Assembly: GCA_014218235.1 (NCBI GenBank) | Contig: CM024760.1 | Location: 10,024,049 to 10,088,048, forward strand | Direction: 5' to 3' | DNA: 64,000 nt | Origin: Colocasia esculenta | Taxonomy: Eukaryota; Streptophyta; Magnoliopsida; Alismatales; Araceae | In this document: in pieces, positions 34,201 to 47,900 of the stretch | Layout: each line of letters begins with the position of its first letter | Numbering within the stretch: the first letter of the stretch is position 1 | Position numbers and translations under genes: made by a program | The notes under the pieces: generated by a model | What the model saw: the letters and a program-made list of their open reading frames with translations, nothing else | What the model was told of the DNA's origin: nothing | Databases searched by the model: none

Positions 34201-35977
34201 TCAAGGGGTGCACCAACTCTAAATCAATGGAGTCACCTCTAATAAATTTAATTCTTTGAAACCTAGTTTAATGAAAAATTAAAGATATATGTAAATTCAA
34301 TGAAGTCACATGATCCACTAGATACATACTGAATCCGCCACTGTCAAAATGGGTTGTTCCTTATCTGTTCCAAACGCAATCGAAATAATACTCACAATCG
34401 AAATAAACTCAATAAAACGCTATCAAGATGGGGCCTGCCTACGTGCCCAGCCAATGGCAAAGCTCGCCGAGCAATGCTTTTACCCGAAATCCCAGGTAAA
34501 AAAAACGTCATTCTTCACTTTAGGAAGTCGCTTCGTTTTGCTGTAAAACAAATGGATGACAGGTTTTCAGAGACACTGATTTAGAACCAGTAAAAGTAAT
34601 AAGACTGCTATCTTCCAATTTAAGCTCAATAGCTGAAAAGCCTTCGGATTTCGATTTTTGATGGTACATGAAAAAAAGAAACGAAAAAGATGGTCCGAAG
34701 TGGATTGAAACGCAATAGCGCAGGTGAAATCCTACGAGGAAATGGACGCCTGAGTTGTTGACATCACCATGAATTTTTGCAATATTTCAAACGGGGAATG
34801 AGGGGTCCCAAATATACGAAAGGATATCATAATTTGGTGTGGTCAAATTTCATTAAAACTGTCACTTATTATAAGCAAACTTGTTAACCACCAAAAAGAG
34901 AAAGAACAATAATCTCTGTTGAAAACCGATATGTAAATACCAGGAGCAGGCAAATTCAACCTATTCGATATGACTAAAATAGATGGCAGATAGAAAGATC
35001 GAAGGTATGTAAATTCGAGAGCTGAAATACAATGTCAGTTTCTTTGAAGACGTTCCACCCTATCACAGTGCAATAAGATAATGACAAACTCTTAAAATAT
35101 GACGACGCAACACCACTGCGGCGTAAAAATACACTCCAAATCACATCGTTCGATGGACACTTCTTAAACTGGTCGTTAACTCTCAAACACCATAGCGGAG
35201 AAGTCACAAGAAGAACAGAACTACGAGAGAGGAAAACGCAGGAGAGAGAGCCCCGAGCCCCCTCCTCTCTTCTCTCTCTCCCCCCAAGTCATGTAGGCAG
35301 CCAACTAGACCTCCACACATGCGTGTCATGTCCAGACAAGGTAATTCGCACGCGTGTAAGATAAGACCCAAAGCCCACTAACTTAAATGGGCCCTCCTCC
35401 ATAGCTCTCCCTAAAGATCATTTCTCTAAAGAAAAGAAGCAACCTTACAAAGGAGATGAACTTTTTCTCAACTTCCAATACGGAACAAACCTCACAATGC
35501 AGAGCCAAGATTTCTTTGTAGAGTTCACCAAATCAAATGAAACCCAAAAAAGCAAATTTTTAAATCAAACTCTAAATATTCCAACAATCTCAACAATATA
35601 GCAGCTATCCAGTTACCCAGATTGTGAATGTAATCTTTCGTTTCAAAGATAAAATGATGATAGGTTTAAGCCAACACAGCCTACACTGAACCAGTGGTTG
35701 AGTTGGTTAAGGCCCTCTGCTGTACACCAGTATGTCCAAGGTTCAAGCCCAACTGGGGCCAAGTTTAAAAAGGACGATTTGCAAGGAATATTTAATTTAA
35801 ACAAGAATCAGTATTAGTTAGGTACTTCCAAAAACGAAAGAATCCCAGCCTCGCCTTTACTTGAACGATTCTTGAAAATATTGTGCACCAACTTAAGCTT
35901 TGTAAATTGTCTTGAAGCAGCATAAGTCATTACATAAGCAATTAAGCATGTATTAAAATATAGAATAAAACTATGAA
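34201..35977. other. Intergenic DNA and 3' flank of NAGS
   Basis: No gene is supported. The rightmost few hundred bases should contain the 3' untranslated region of the minus-strand NAGS gene. A SINE-like sequence lies at about 35693-35770. Confidence 0.45.
35693..35770 (+). mobile_element. tRNA-derived SINE-like fragment
   Basis: A box-A-like TGGTTGAGTTGGTTAAGG is followed at normal spacing by a box-B sequence GGTTCAAGCCC, the internal RNA polymerase III promoter of tRNAs and SINEs. The flanks do not form a tRNA acceptor stem, so a functional tRNA is unlikely. I could not place the ends or a target duplication. Confidence 0.5.
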
Positions 35978-38900
35978 TCATGACTGTCTAAAGGCAAACT
36001 TATCAACTGTGATCCCTCCAAGCACTGGTTGTAACTTCTTCATATAATATTTTGATCCACGGGAGAGGTTGATCTTCTTCCTCCTCTCTTCTGGAATGGA
36101 CTCAATGGAACACTCTGAAAAGCCACGCCTCACAAACCTGCACGGGGATATTCATGAAGAACTCAGAAAGAAAGAAAGAACTACAGAATCACAGGACTCC
36201 GTAAATGCAGTTAAATCACACCTTTTGCTTCAAAAGCTCTTTTGCCCAACGCTGATAAAAAATCCGATGTTAAAAGAGTGATCAAAATTCCACTACAACA
36301 AATTTTGAATTCCGTATTCAATACAAAAGGAAGTGTTACTAGTAGGCCCTCATCTCTTATGTTTCTTACAACTAGCATGGTCAAAAAACTGGCTGAACCA
36401 TACTGGAACCAGCTGAATCACTCCAGAATCAGCTGGAACTCCAATAGGAATGAAACTGACTGCGGCTGGCCAAACCTACCCAGAACTGGAACAGGCCCCA
36501 ATGAGTTATGGACCAAAAAAATGGTTTTTAAAACCTTGGTCACGCATGTTCCTCCAGATCTTTGTCTAAATTCCTTCACTTTTTTCTTTTTCTGAATTGT
36601 CCAACTGTCAATTCAATCCTGACAACTGTCAGCCTTTCTTCCAATACCATGAATACTGTTATGGCGAAAGCTAAATTGGAAACTACTACGACTGATCAAG
36701 AATTTTAATTTTCCAATGCTTGCAGAATTTATTTCTTCAGGCAGGCTTTCCAGAGCAGTCTACTCAACTGTTTCTGAGGTTGTATTAGGCAAAACATTTT
36801 TTGTCACAAGGTGTCCTTAAAATTATGCATGGTACATGGCAGGTTCAGATTCTCGACACCAATGCAACATAAACAAGAAGTCCATTGATAAAAACATGCT
36901 GAGTTTTTAAGTCAACCAAAATGATCAATGAGTAGCTTAACATCTGATAAAAGCATCCTTCATATATATATCCTGCACGTAAAACGAAAAATAAGAAATA
37001 GCAAAGGAGGTCCAAGGCTAGCCTATCTACATGACTTCCTGCCTCCATTCTTCCCTAACAACATCAGTTTGTGTATATCCTAAGGAACGGCTAAAATGTG
37101 TGACAAGAGTCCATGCTGTATATATCTTCAAGAGAAATGCTTATTATCCAGGCAGTAGGGTAGAAATGCCCTACTAGAACTACCATGTAGAATGTCATAA
37201 GGCCACCTGTGGGCTCCACCATCCTTTTCACCTCTTTTTTTTTATACGGTCCACTTTCCCAATGCAAAAAGTTTTCTCCCTTAGTTGGCTACTTGTCACG
37301 CTCAATTGGCTTTTGTCACCCTTAGCACTAAGGGATGAGAAATAGTGGGTCAAAGGTGATAAAATAACTTGATGGAGAATTTAATGCTCTTGTTGGGAAG
37401 ATGTAAGAGCATTAAATGCTCCTATTGGGTGAGGTCTGTACGGGTAGCTACTTCTCAACAAGTTATTTATCTCCATTAGCTATTTGCTACCCTTAACTAG
37501 TTATATCAGCTATTTTAGTTGTTTATCACCCTTAACTTGTTATGTTTCATTCTTAGTGCTAAGGGTGACTGTGAAACAGGAACACTTAAGAAGCATTTAA
37601 GGTTCTTGTTGGGTGAGCTTTTTGTATATCTTACCTAGCTATTTATCCCCTTAACTAGTTATTTGTCACTATTAACTTGTTATTTGTCACTCTTAGTGCT
37701 AAAGGTGACATGAAGCAAAAAAATTTAAAAAGCATTTAATACTCTTATTGGGTGGAACCCATGCATCAATACTTGGACCAATAGCATGCTAGATGGATAA
37801 TTTTTCTACCCATCCACACGTGCAGCTGGCATTTCTCTATGTTCAAAGGGGTCATTGGGGTGGTATCAAGAAAGGAAGAATGGTGGCCAGATCTCCATCC
37901 CATGGACAAGACATCAAGAGGCCTTTCTGGGAAGTTGGATAAGTTGCAAAGCTGTTACCATCTACTTTTGTGTCCCCTTTCAATACCATATGAGAAAAAC
38001 TTTTGCAAATTAATGAGTCTATGAAGCATCAGTAATATGTTTTGTTCTTCCCTTCATGCTGCTTCTAAAGTTCATTCATGGACATCAAAATCATTAATAG
38101 GGAAGGACTATAACTGTTTCCATGACATTATTTCTCATTAGTCTTAAACTCGAGGGGAGGAACCATTTGTGTCAGACCTTGCAGCTGTTCCAAAGCTCCA
38201 CAATCAAAATTGTAGGTTTAATTTCCTCCCTGAGATGTAAACATCCTGTCCTTGAAGAATATTTAAATGCTTGTCTTGGGAACTAATAAAGGATAATACT
38301 TTTTAAGACTTTTATTAGCAGGACTCGGACCTTTTCGCCACAACGTGCATCAAATATTCTACATTGAAATATAATGCCAAATACCGAGAAAACAATTGTG
38401 TGAGAAAAGACAGAAATTGAGAAATGCACCAGTCTGCTGCACGAGTTGTGAGAAGAAAAAGACTCTCCAGTCCTAAGGATGATGCCCAATTCTCAATGTA
38501 ATCTGAAAAATAGAAGAAGAGATAAACATAAGATAGATGGCATCTTCAAGGTCCCCATGCTAAAAAATTCTGCACGCTAGTCAATGGTACAGAGCATTTG
38601 GATGCATCAAATCCACACAGCTTAAAATGATTGGCTGAGAAGTGTAAGTTTACATGGTTCTGCTCCTGTGGAGAAGATATACCAAACCATATGGAAAGCT
38701 GAAACTATAGATCCATTTGTCGTGCTTTAGAAGTTGACATCCAATGGTGATTGAAAAGTGAAAAGAATGTGCATAAGCACTTGGACAAGAAAATATAAGG
38801 ATTCCCTAACATTCTTGTTGTCCCCATGACCAAGGCCTAGAAGGTACTATGTTCTCTAAATAAATGGATGACCCACAGCAAAAACAAAGTGTCATAGATC

Positions 38901-41900
38901 TCACTACATCATTGTCTGTTACTGGAAAGAATGAAATATTGCCAACAATATACCAAGTAGCTTGTCTCCTTGTCCATGTCCACGGCATTCAGGAGATACA
39001 GCAATCGCTGCAACCTCTCCGCAGTTCTCCTTAAAGAAGGGGAAGAGGGCAGCACAGGCAATAATTGAACCATCTCTCTCCACAACAGTAAAGTTGCCCA
39101 ATGCTTCAAGTAGCTGACAGAAAAAGGAAAGTAGAAAAGTTAGTGAATTTTAGCATCACAATGCAGGTCAATGTATAAGTGGCAGACATTGTCCAGACAC
39201 ACTGACACCAATAACTCCCTCCCAAGTTCAGACCAAGGCATCTAAATCCCAACTAGCCCAACATAAGTCAGGTGCCAACTGAGCCACACTCTGTATGACT
39301 GATCTAGATTCGAATAATACAGGTATTAGTTGGGGATCTCTTAAGGTACATGGCATCAATGATTATTATGGAGTGAGCTTAACGAAAGATTGACCAGAGA
39401 ATCTAAGGATAGGAAAATGTGAAGTGAGAAGGACCTGTTCATCAGTCCTATGGACCAGTGCACCGGTTTCTTCCAAGGTTTGATTATTTGTCTTATTCCA
39501 GGTAAATCCATAACTGTTGCCATCCGAGTTCCTTCATAAACATCACTTAAAAGAGGAACTAATAGTATCAGAATTCAGAAATGCATTGAAATTCCTTGGT
39601 TAACTATGAAATAAAAAGATATTAAACATATTAAACAACCACAAAAAAGGGTAGGCAGAAAAAGGCTTTTATCAGGACATGCAAATACCTCAAGCATGTG
39701 CACTGGATGCTTTAACCGAGGAATAAGATTTTGGCACACCATCAAGGAATACTGCTTACCTCTTAACATATCTCAAAGAAAATGTTCAGTAATCAACTTA
39801 CAGGATTGTATACATTAATGACCACTGTTTGCATATGCATTGTTTTCAAGATTAGTTGATTATCTGTCTAGTCATGACTTCAATGCTACATGGTTCATCT
39901 TTATATACCAATTCTAGTAACTGACATTGGTTTCCGTCGTCCATGCATTGAGAATGCTTGAAACCTTATGTTTCAAGGAGCAGCACAAATTAAATTCGTC
40001 ACATAAACATGACATTTCAGAAGTTCATATTTCAATCACCGAAGAAGTTGCCTTTTCTTTTGGCTTTCTTTAAGACTGGCCATAGCCTGGCTGTGAAGTT
40101 AGTCCTAGGAATCTTAAGAACATAAGAGCATAAAGTTGAGAAAGTCTTGGTGTTGGTTTAGGATGTTTCTAGCAGATAATCAAGAAAGATGAATGACCAT
40201 GACAAATCAACTGCCTGTTACTTTTCAATCAAGGCCTCGAAAAATATAAACTATTCGAAACTCTAAATTGAATGATTAGAGCCATGAATTAATGGCTGAA
40301 GCTGACTTATTGATCAGATCTCCTGGTTTTTTTCAAAAAAAAAAGTCGCATAAACATGTTATCTTTAATTGAAAACAGTTTTATGAAGCACATTAGTTAA
40401 GGCTCTACAAAAAATTTTGAGCAGAAACATGAAGCAAAAAAGACAGGCCTATAGGCCATTTGTCAGAGTATACTTAGAGCTAGAAATGAAAAGTAGGCTA
40501 CACTATTAAATATTAAGAAACATTTTGATCCTTGTTAAATTGATTTGTTGAGTTTCTTCGACAATCACATACCTAGCCACCATTGTGCCCACTCCATCTC
40601 TTGTAAATAACTCTAACAATAAGGCTCCACCAAGTGTGCCATCTATTATATGAACACGCTTAACACCACCCTGCCAATAATAAAATGAAATCAACGTACG
40701 GCCAGCAAATCCAAATCATAAGCATGAAAGATGAGTAAAAAGTAGCTAAGCTCACAAGGCATGCAATTCTGTCTGACTATGACCACTGACCAGGCTAGAT
40801 ATTGTATAGAGCTAGATGCTTAATAAATGTGAATGACAACCAAATGCCATAGAAATGAAAATACTGAGATGCATTAGTAGGAAACTACTGAAACACTACA
40901 TCAGATATGGGCCATCAGACAATGCATGGGAGTGGCATGAACCAAAGATAACATTTGGGAGTACATTAAGATGGTTTTCTCCAACCTATAGACATGTCAC
41001 AAGACAGAACAAAAGGCAAGGACAAGCACTAAGGCTTAATGGGCCTAGAATAAGAAGATCAATAATGCATGAAATGGATATAATTAGGCATTATCTATGA
41101 ACTCATTTGCTGATATAGATGCGAGAATACTATAAATTCATGGAAAAGAATAAATGTCCCATGAGTGCCACCAGTTCTCTCAAGTTCTGTAAGTAAAATG
41201 TGCCAAAACAATATTTTTCACAATCATCACTTGCACAATGTGCAACTTTTACAAGCCAACCATTTAAGCATGAGAAAAGGCATCTGCGGTTGTTGGAACT
41301 TGGAACTGGGGATTGAAAAAATTAACAGAGAAAGCCTTCCACAAGCCTGGCAGTAATTGTGGTAAGATTACAGACCTAGGCATGTCAAAGATCAATAGCA
41401 GGAACTTGTTCCACCATGTAATCCAACACTAAACTTCACACAGAAAGCAATTTGTATTCTGCCATTGCCAGTGACATTATTTTATTTCATCATAACATCT
41501 CATTTTATGGGTGACATGAGGTCATATCATGCAAAAAATTATGCAATGCAGAAGCAAAAGAGACAGTTTTCAATTGCTTCACTTTATGTGACAGAGGTAA
41601 ATTAATACAAGCACAGGAGGAAAAAAGACTGGGAGTTTCTAGCCATATCAATTTGACATCAAATGGCACTTGGGAAAGATCAAACTGGATAATGCTCTGT
41701 TGCATGAATTTTCCCTGTCTAGTTAATGTAGAACAATAATATGTGTTGGACTACAGCAGTTGTTCACCTCCAGTGTGAATGCAGGTCTGCTCCAACAGTT
41801 CACCAACATATTCATAAAATGCACCCAAAAAAAACTGTTTTCTAGTTCTAGTACCATAAATCTTACTATTATGGAAGCTAGGATAAAGTGGACAAATAAC

Positions 41901-44900
41901 AAGATGTTCTTGGTACAATAATCAAAACCCAATAACCAAGTGAGTGATTATAATCGTAGGAAAAGAAGGGGCCAAATCATGCAAGATGGAAGGCCTTATG
42001 TGCTTACTCTGCATACAAATGCTGCGGCAGCCAACTCTGAAAGGTAACCGTTTGATCTGCTCAGCCTCTCTTTACCTCCAATGGCAAATCCCTGCTCACC
42101 AGACCATAAACCATTGCCATTGTCGAACCCAACACCATTGTGAAAGCTCGCAGAGCTTAGATCCCCCCCATTCAAAGTGTTACCAGGTCCATCTATATCA
42201 TCATAGCCTGGGCAATCAATATCTTCTTCACCAACAGCCTTAACATAATTTGCAGCTATATCACTTTGCTTGGCCCACTTTCTGATCAGTAAGTCAGCAT
42301 CACGAAGAGTCAAAAAACGTATAACCCGCCCACATTCATCTAGAATAGGGCCATCCACAATGCAGATAAGTTTATCTGCTTCAATTGCCAAGGCACAAGC
42401 CGTAGCAACTTCATAAGTGCTGAAAGGATAAAAATTAAAAGGGAAAACACTAGTTGTTAGATATTGCAGAACATGTTTGTGGGAAAGAAACAGCTTAGAG
42501 GGAGAACAATCAGCTGAAAGAAATAAAAGGACAGTAAAGTATCATTGACAATCCCTGATTCAACATTGTGAAGATGTCCAAAAATTTGAAAGGCTAGGAA
42601 GAAATACTTGACTAGCTTAAGTGCAGAGGCATCACATCATTAAAAAAAACACATGGGAACTCTAAACACCAATGTGAAAGGGAGGACTACTGACAAAGTC
42701 TCCAACTCAGTTCTATTACCTACTGGATACATAATTAGTATGTAATACCAGCATGGTTAAATCCAATTCTATATCTATGTCAATAAATACTCATCCCATT
42801 AGCGAGGGAATATCATATGACATTTTCACTGATCAGCTGGAATGAGAATTTAGAATCACCGTCCTAGCCAATAGCCCTGTGTTCTTCCATAGGAAGTCAT
42901 CATTTTGCACATGGAACTGCATAATGATCAAGTTCCTGAATTCATCTTCAGCTCTAGAAAATTCCCTTGGCTTCAAGTTTTGTGCATCTTCCATTCTTAG
43001 GTAAAGACAGGAGCTGCAAAATGAATTCTAGGAAAGTAACGCAGACTCCATCCATAGGAGGAAGAAGATAACACATATTCCCAGGAAGAAAACGGTGAAT
43101 TCATCAAAGATCAGATTAAGTAAAAATAAAATTGCAAACCCATTAGGGCAGCTACACAATTGCTTGGCATACTTGCAATTTAAAACTTCTCCTGAGCTGG
43201 AATAACCAAGGTTGCTTACTACAACTATACAGTTCTTCTCAAGCCTCTCTCGTATGCGAGAAATATCTATTTTCTTCACTTCACCAGTTGCCCCATAATC
43301 AATACCTTCGACAACGCCTCTTCTCTGCCAAAAGAGGAGCTATATCATAAGTGGAGGACAGCCAAAAATGTTTTAACTAACAAAGTGATCCAAATTAGGC
43401 AAATTTTAAAGGAGATTGGAAAGGATCAACAGAAATGAGTACACATTCAAGAGAATAAAAGCAAATTCGCTTGAATACTCATGAAAACTCTACTAATTTT
43501 CTCTTATCTTGTGTATGCAAGACACAAAAAAGAAAGTAAGTCAATAAGATAAGATGGTAAAATCAAGATTCACAATGAAAGGATCAGTGTTCCTTTATAC
43601 TAAGAAACCAAACTTGTAATCCCATTCTTGCATCACTAGAGCATGGTGGTCTTATGATACCAAAATAGATGCCAATTTTGCTCTCCTGGTGGCCTTACAG
43701 ACAAATCATCCCCATGTCCAAGAATGTTCACTAATGGTTGCTACAAACGAAACCAAAAGAAGAATAGCGGATAACTTCTATTTGGAATGTGATGGCTCTT
43801 CCTGCCCAAAAAAAAAAGACTAGCAAATTTTTACTTGAAAGGAAGTTGGGATCTACATACACAAACACCCAGGAATTGAAATATTTTTACTGAAATGATC
43901 CAAGAGAGAGACATTCAACAAAAGTTTTCTCTTCCCCTCATGAAAACCCAGATGTTAAAATGTAAAACATTCTCCTCAAACAATCATTCTATTTTTTTGG
44001 TAAAAGGTATACCTAGACTGCCTTTATGCATTAATACTAAAAAAACCTGGATGTTCCAAATTTGCAGTAAGTGCGAATAGGAATTGTTACAAGGACACGC
44101 TCACATGATCTAGTAACAGGCATACCTTGTAGACAAAGCGGTAGTTCTTCATTGTCCCTATTTAGATGTTTTTTCTTAGTGTGAAAGTTTATTAGACTGG
44201 GCTGTCAACTCAAAACCTTAAGGTAACAAGTTGAGAGGGATCCACTATTACAAGCACATTAGTATTTTTGTCCCTTCCAAGGTGGGACTATTCTTACATG
44301 CCCCCTTATGTGCAGGCTGATTTTTAGGCACTGTCACTTGGACTATAAGCTTGTGGTGCATGGCAAGGAGGCTTGGATCATCCTGTGGACTCAGTTACCA
44401 TGATGCAGTTCTTGAGATGGAGAGAGATAGGAAGAAAGAGAGGAGAAAGGAGAGAACCACACAAGAGGTGACCTGCAGCTTCAAGATGAACAGCTGCAGG
44501 TCCCCCAATCTCTATTTACAGCATTAGGTTAAGAAAAAAATTACATGAGGACTAAAACACCCCTCTATAGGGTGTAAATATCAACTAACCTACCAGCAAT
44601 AAGACTAATAAAACTTGATAAGAAAACAATGACAAAAATGCCCCTGGCAAGGTGATATTTTCTACACTTAATGTTATGCATTCAGTTTTAGTTGACCCCT
44701 TTAGATGGGACGTATTTCTGTCCTTGCCCAATTCATTGGCAAACCCTCATTTGCGTGGTGCCCAATGTTTTAAAAAGGACTAGGGACTCCAAGTTGGATA
44801 ACCCCATCATTGACTAGTCAGACTGACTAGGGAGTGAGTTGGGTGCCTCAAGTCCAAGTTGTTTGTTTTTTCAAGAATCTTTTTAAAGATTTCTTATGCA

Positions 44901-47900
44901 TGCCTCCTGCTAATTAATAGCATCATGAAAAATAATTTAAAGGACTTGATCATTTAAAGTCCCCACCCTGGAATTGGACTTGGGTCCCCTTCGTGGAAGG
45001 ATGATCACATATAGTTGGCAATTCGAGGAAGGAAAAAATAAAAAGGGTAACTAAAATACAATCAAACATGTAATTAAACAGGGGCATGACAGCCATTCAC
45101 CAAAATAAAACAACATAAATTAACTATTGCAAAATAGGCTGGGTCAGGATCTGCCTAGGTGGCTAGAAGCACCGGGTTGACTAACCAGCCTGCCAAGTTG
45201 CCTACACAACCAATTTTCTAATCACTGGTGGTGCCTAGTCCCATATGTTGGTAGTATCCTGTTCCCCACCCCCACCCCCACCCCCCCCCTTTTTTTTTTT
45301 TGATATGTGAGTGTAGGGGCAAGGATTTGAACCTAGGTCCTAAGGTGTGTGGAGATCCTTATCCACTAAGCCACTACTTGTTGGCAGTATCCTGTTCTTC
45401 TCAAGCTGTGCACCATTCTTTCTTCCCTCTTCATTCTCTCATGCTTTACTGTGTGAAGGTTGGCAAAAAGACAACATTGGGAACAAGAATTTAGCTGACA
45501 CTTACAAACATGAGAAATCTGTAACGCACATTAGTAGACAACAAAGCAAAGCACCTTCACATAGGCACAAACGTGATTAAAATTGTTGGCATTTGATTTC
45601 CTTTACAATCCATTTTAAAAATAAACAGATCTTTTAGATGACAGAATAACCAGAAAAAGAACATTATATATAGTCAGCACACTGCGTAAAAGAAACAGAT
45701 ATCCACAAATCATTCACCTTGGCCGCAAGGAAGTTACCACTTGCAACGCAGACACCAAGTTCATGCCAACGCCTGTTATCACCATGTCGACGAAGATTTA
45801 ACATTGGAGGCCCAGGAGAAAGCTTTGCCTCTATTGTAAGCCTAATTCTACCAGCTGCTTCCTGCTGCCCAAGAGTCAGAATCCGTTATTCGATAACGTC
45901 AACATACTTCGGCTGCTTCCTGCAAACCACAAATAATATGAGTGATATAACATGATTACCAGTAACTCAAACTGAAATGTACCTATAAAGGATTCACTGA
46001 TATCATACCCAAAAGCACTAGATATACATAAATATCTATGGACCATGATGATGTATTTGATTACTTTATAGCTTGACCAGATTATTATTAATTTTTTTAT
46101 TTTTTTTGGGGGGGGGGGGAGTGGATAGTACCACAAGTATATAAATAAAAAAGAGAGAGAGGATATACAAGTATAGGCGAAAAGGAGAACCCCGAAAAAA
46201 CAATCCTGACCGCCTATACAACAGCAGCCACACCTAAATGGAGTGGTGGACTCTAAACCACCCAACAAAGCAAACAGCAAAGAGTTAGTTTGGTTCACAT
46301 TACAACCAATAGACGCCCACTCTTTAATTTTATTACAAATCCCAGCAAAAAGTGCCTCTTCATCTTGAGCAACTCTCGAAAAGATCCAGTTGCTCCTCCC
46401 CCCACCCCCAAATTATCCATAAAGTAGCATGAAGGATGAGCCACCAAACTGTTCTATCACTCTTTGTAAGCCAATGCTTGTCCCACTGCTCAATGATCTG
46501 CCGGAACTCGGCATGTTGGCTGAGGGTACAATGGTCCTCATAGCCAACGCCCTCCAGACTCCAGGAGAATAGGAACAGGTAGCACAAGTGTGATCTATGG
46601 TATCATCCTCCACCCAACACAAGGTGCACATAGTCTGGATCTCTGGCAAAAAATGGTACAGCCTATCCCGCGTAGGTAGTCTCCTGATCAAGATCCTCTG
46701 AAACAGAACTTTCACTTTCAAAGGGCTTTTAGGCATCCAAACCTGATCATGCAAACTATGTCGCACGCCACCATCCGAAATAATACAATACACCAAGCTG
46801 ACCAAAAAATGACCTCCCTTCTCCCACCGCCATGGGCCCATGGCCCACATCCACCTATCCTCACTGTCCGATAGGTGGATAGGAGCCAAGAGAGAGAGAA
46901 GATTCTGGAGCTGAACAGTCTCTTCCTGCAAAAGATTCCTCCTAAAGATTGGCAATGACACCCTGCCAGGCAGCAAAGGGTCTGCAACTCGGGAGGCAGA
47001 AACAAGGGATCCACCGCCTATAGCTTGGCCAGATTAATATGCTTTACCAATACCACATCACTTCATATCGCTAATTTTTCAAGCATTATGTCCAAGCATT
47101 TATAGCCCCATGTTTTCCCATTTATAGTCCCATGTTTTCCTACCTTCCTCGAATTTTCTTTTCAACTATGGGAGTTGGAACATCTGTTCACCAGCCATGG
47201 TGTTATACATCAAACTCACTCATCTTTCATTTCTATGCCACAACATCTCAGATTCTCATCATCTCAAGTTGGATGCTCCTCCCCTCCTATTTGCATGGAG
47301 GGAATATCAGAACCAAGTGACAAATTATCATGGTATGTCAACTCTCTCCTGCATCATTATCCTATTCAAAATTTCTGTTTAATCCAGCGACATAGGATGA
47401 AGATGACTCCCATCTATCCATTGATCCCTTCAACTCCCCAACTAGTTAAAGATTGTGAAGAAAAACATTCAAGTTATCTGCAAATATGCATCTCCATTAT
47501 GTGCAATTTGGGCAAGAAAAGATGGGATATGTGATTGTTATGTATTTTTTGTCTAAAAGAAACTTCACAGAGAAGCACTTTTTTCAGAAGTTACTTCTCA
47601 ATGAAATCCTAACATTGGCTTCTGTTGGTAAGATAGGCAAAAGATGAGCGAATGTGGTTGTGCCCACGTCACTTGTAACATACAAACTAATTGATGTGAC
47701 AATTGTCAAGAAAGAAGAGACAGAAAAATATGTCTAGGGATATATAATATAAACCATAGTCATAAATATAAAATACATGACAATTCATGTAACCTTGCAA
47801 TGATGGATAGTGTTGAAAGCACCATTAGAAAGGAAATTCCAAAAGACAATAAAAGAAGTGTTCACGTGAAATAGCCAAAACGGACACACAAAGCTATATA

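Noticed and set aside
35693..35770. Functional tRNA gene
   Set aside because: A and B boxes are present, but the flanks do not pair as an acceptor stem and the T stem is poor. A SINE fragment is the better reading.
44765..45235. Possible DNA transposon in a NAGS intron
   Set aside because: The GGACTAGG-type sequences at the two sides look weakly inverted, but I found no convincing terminal repeat or target duplication.
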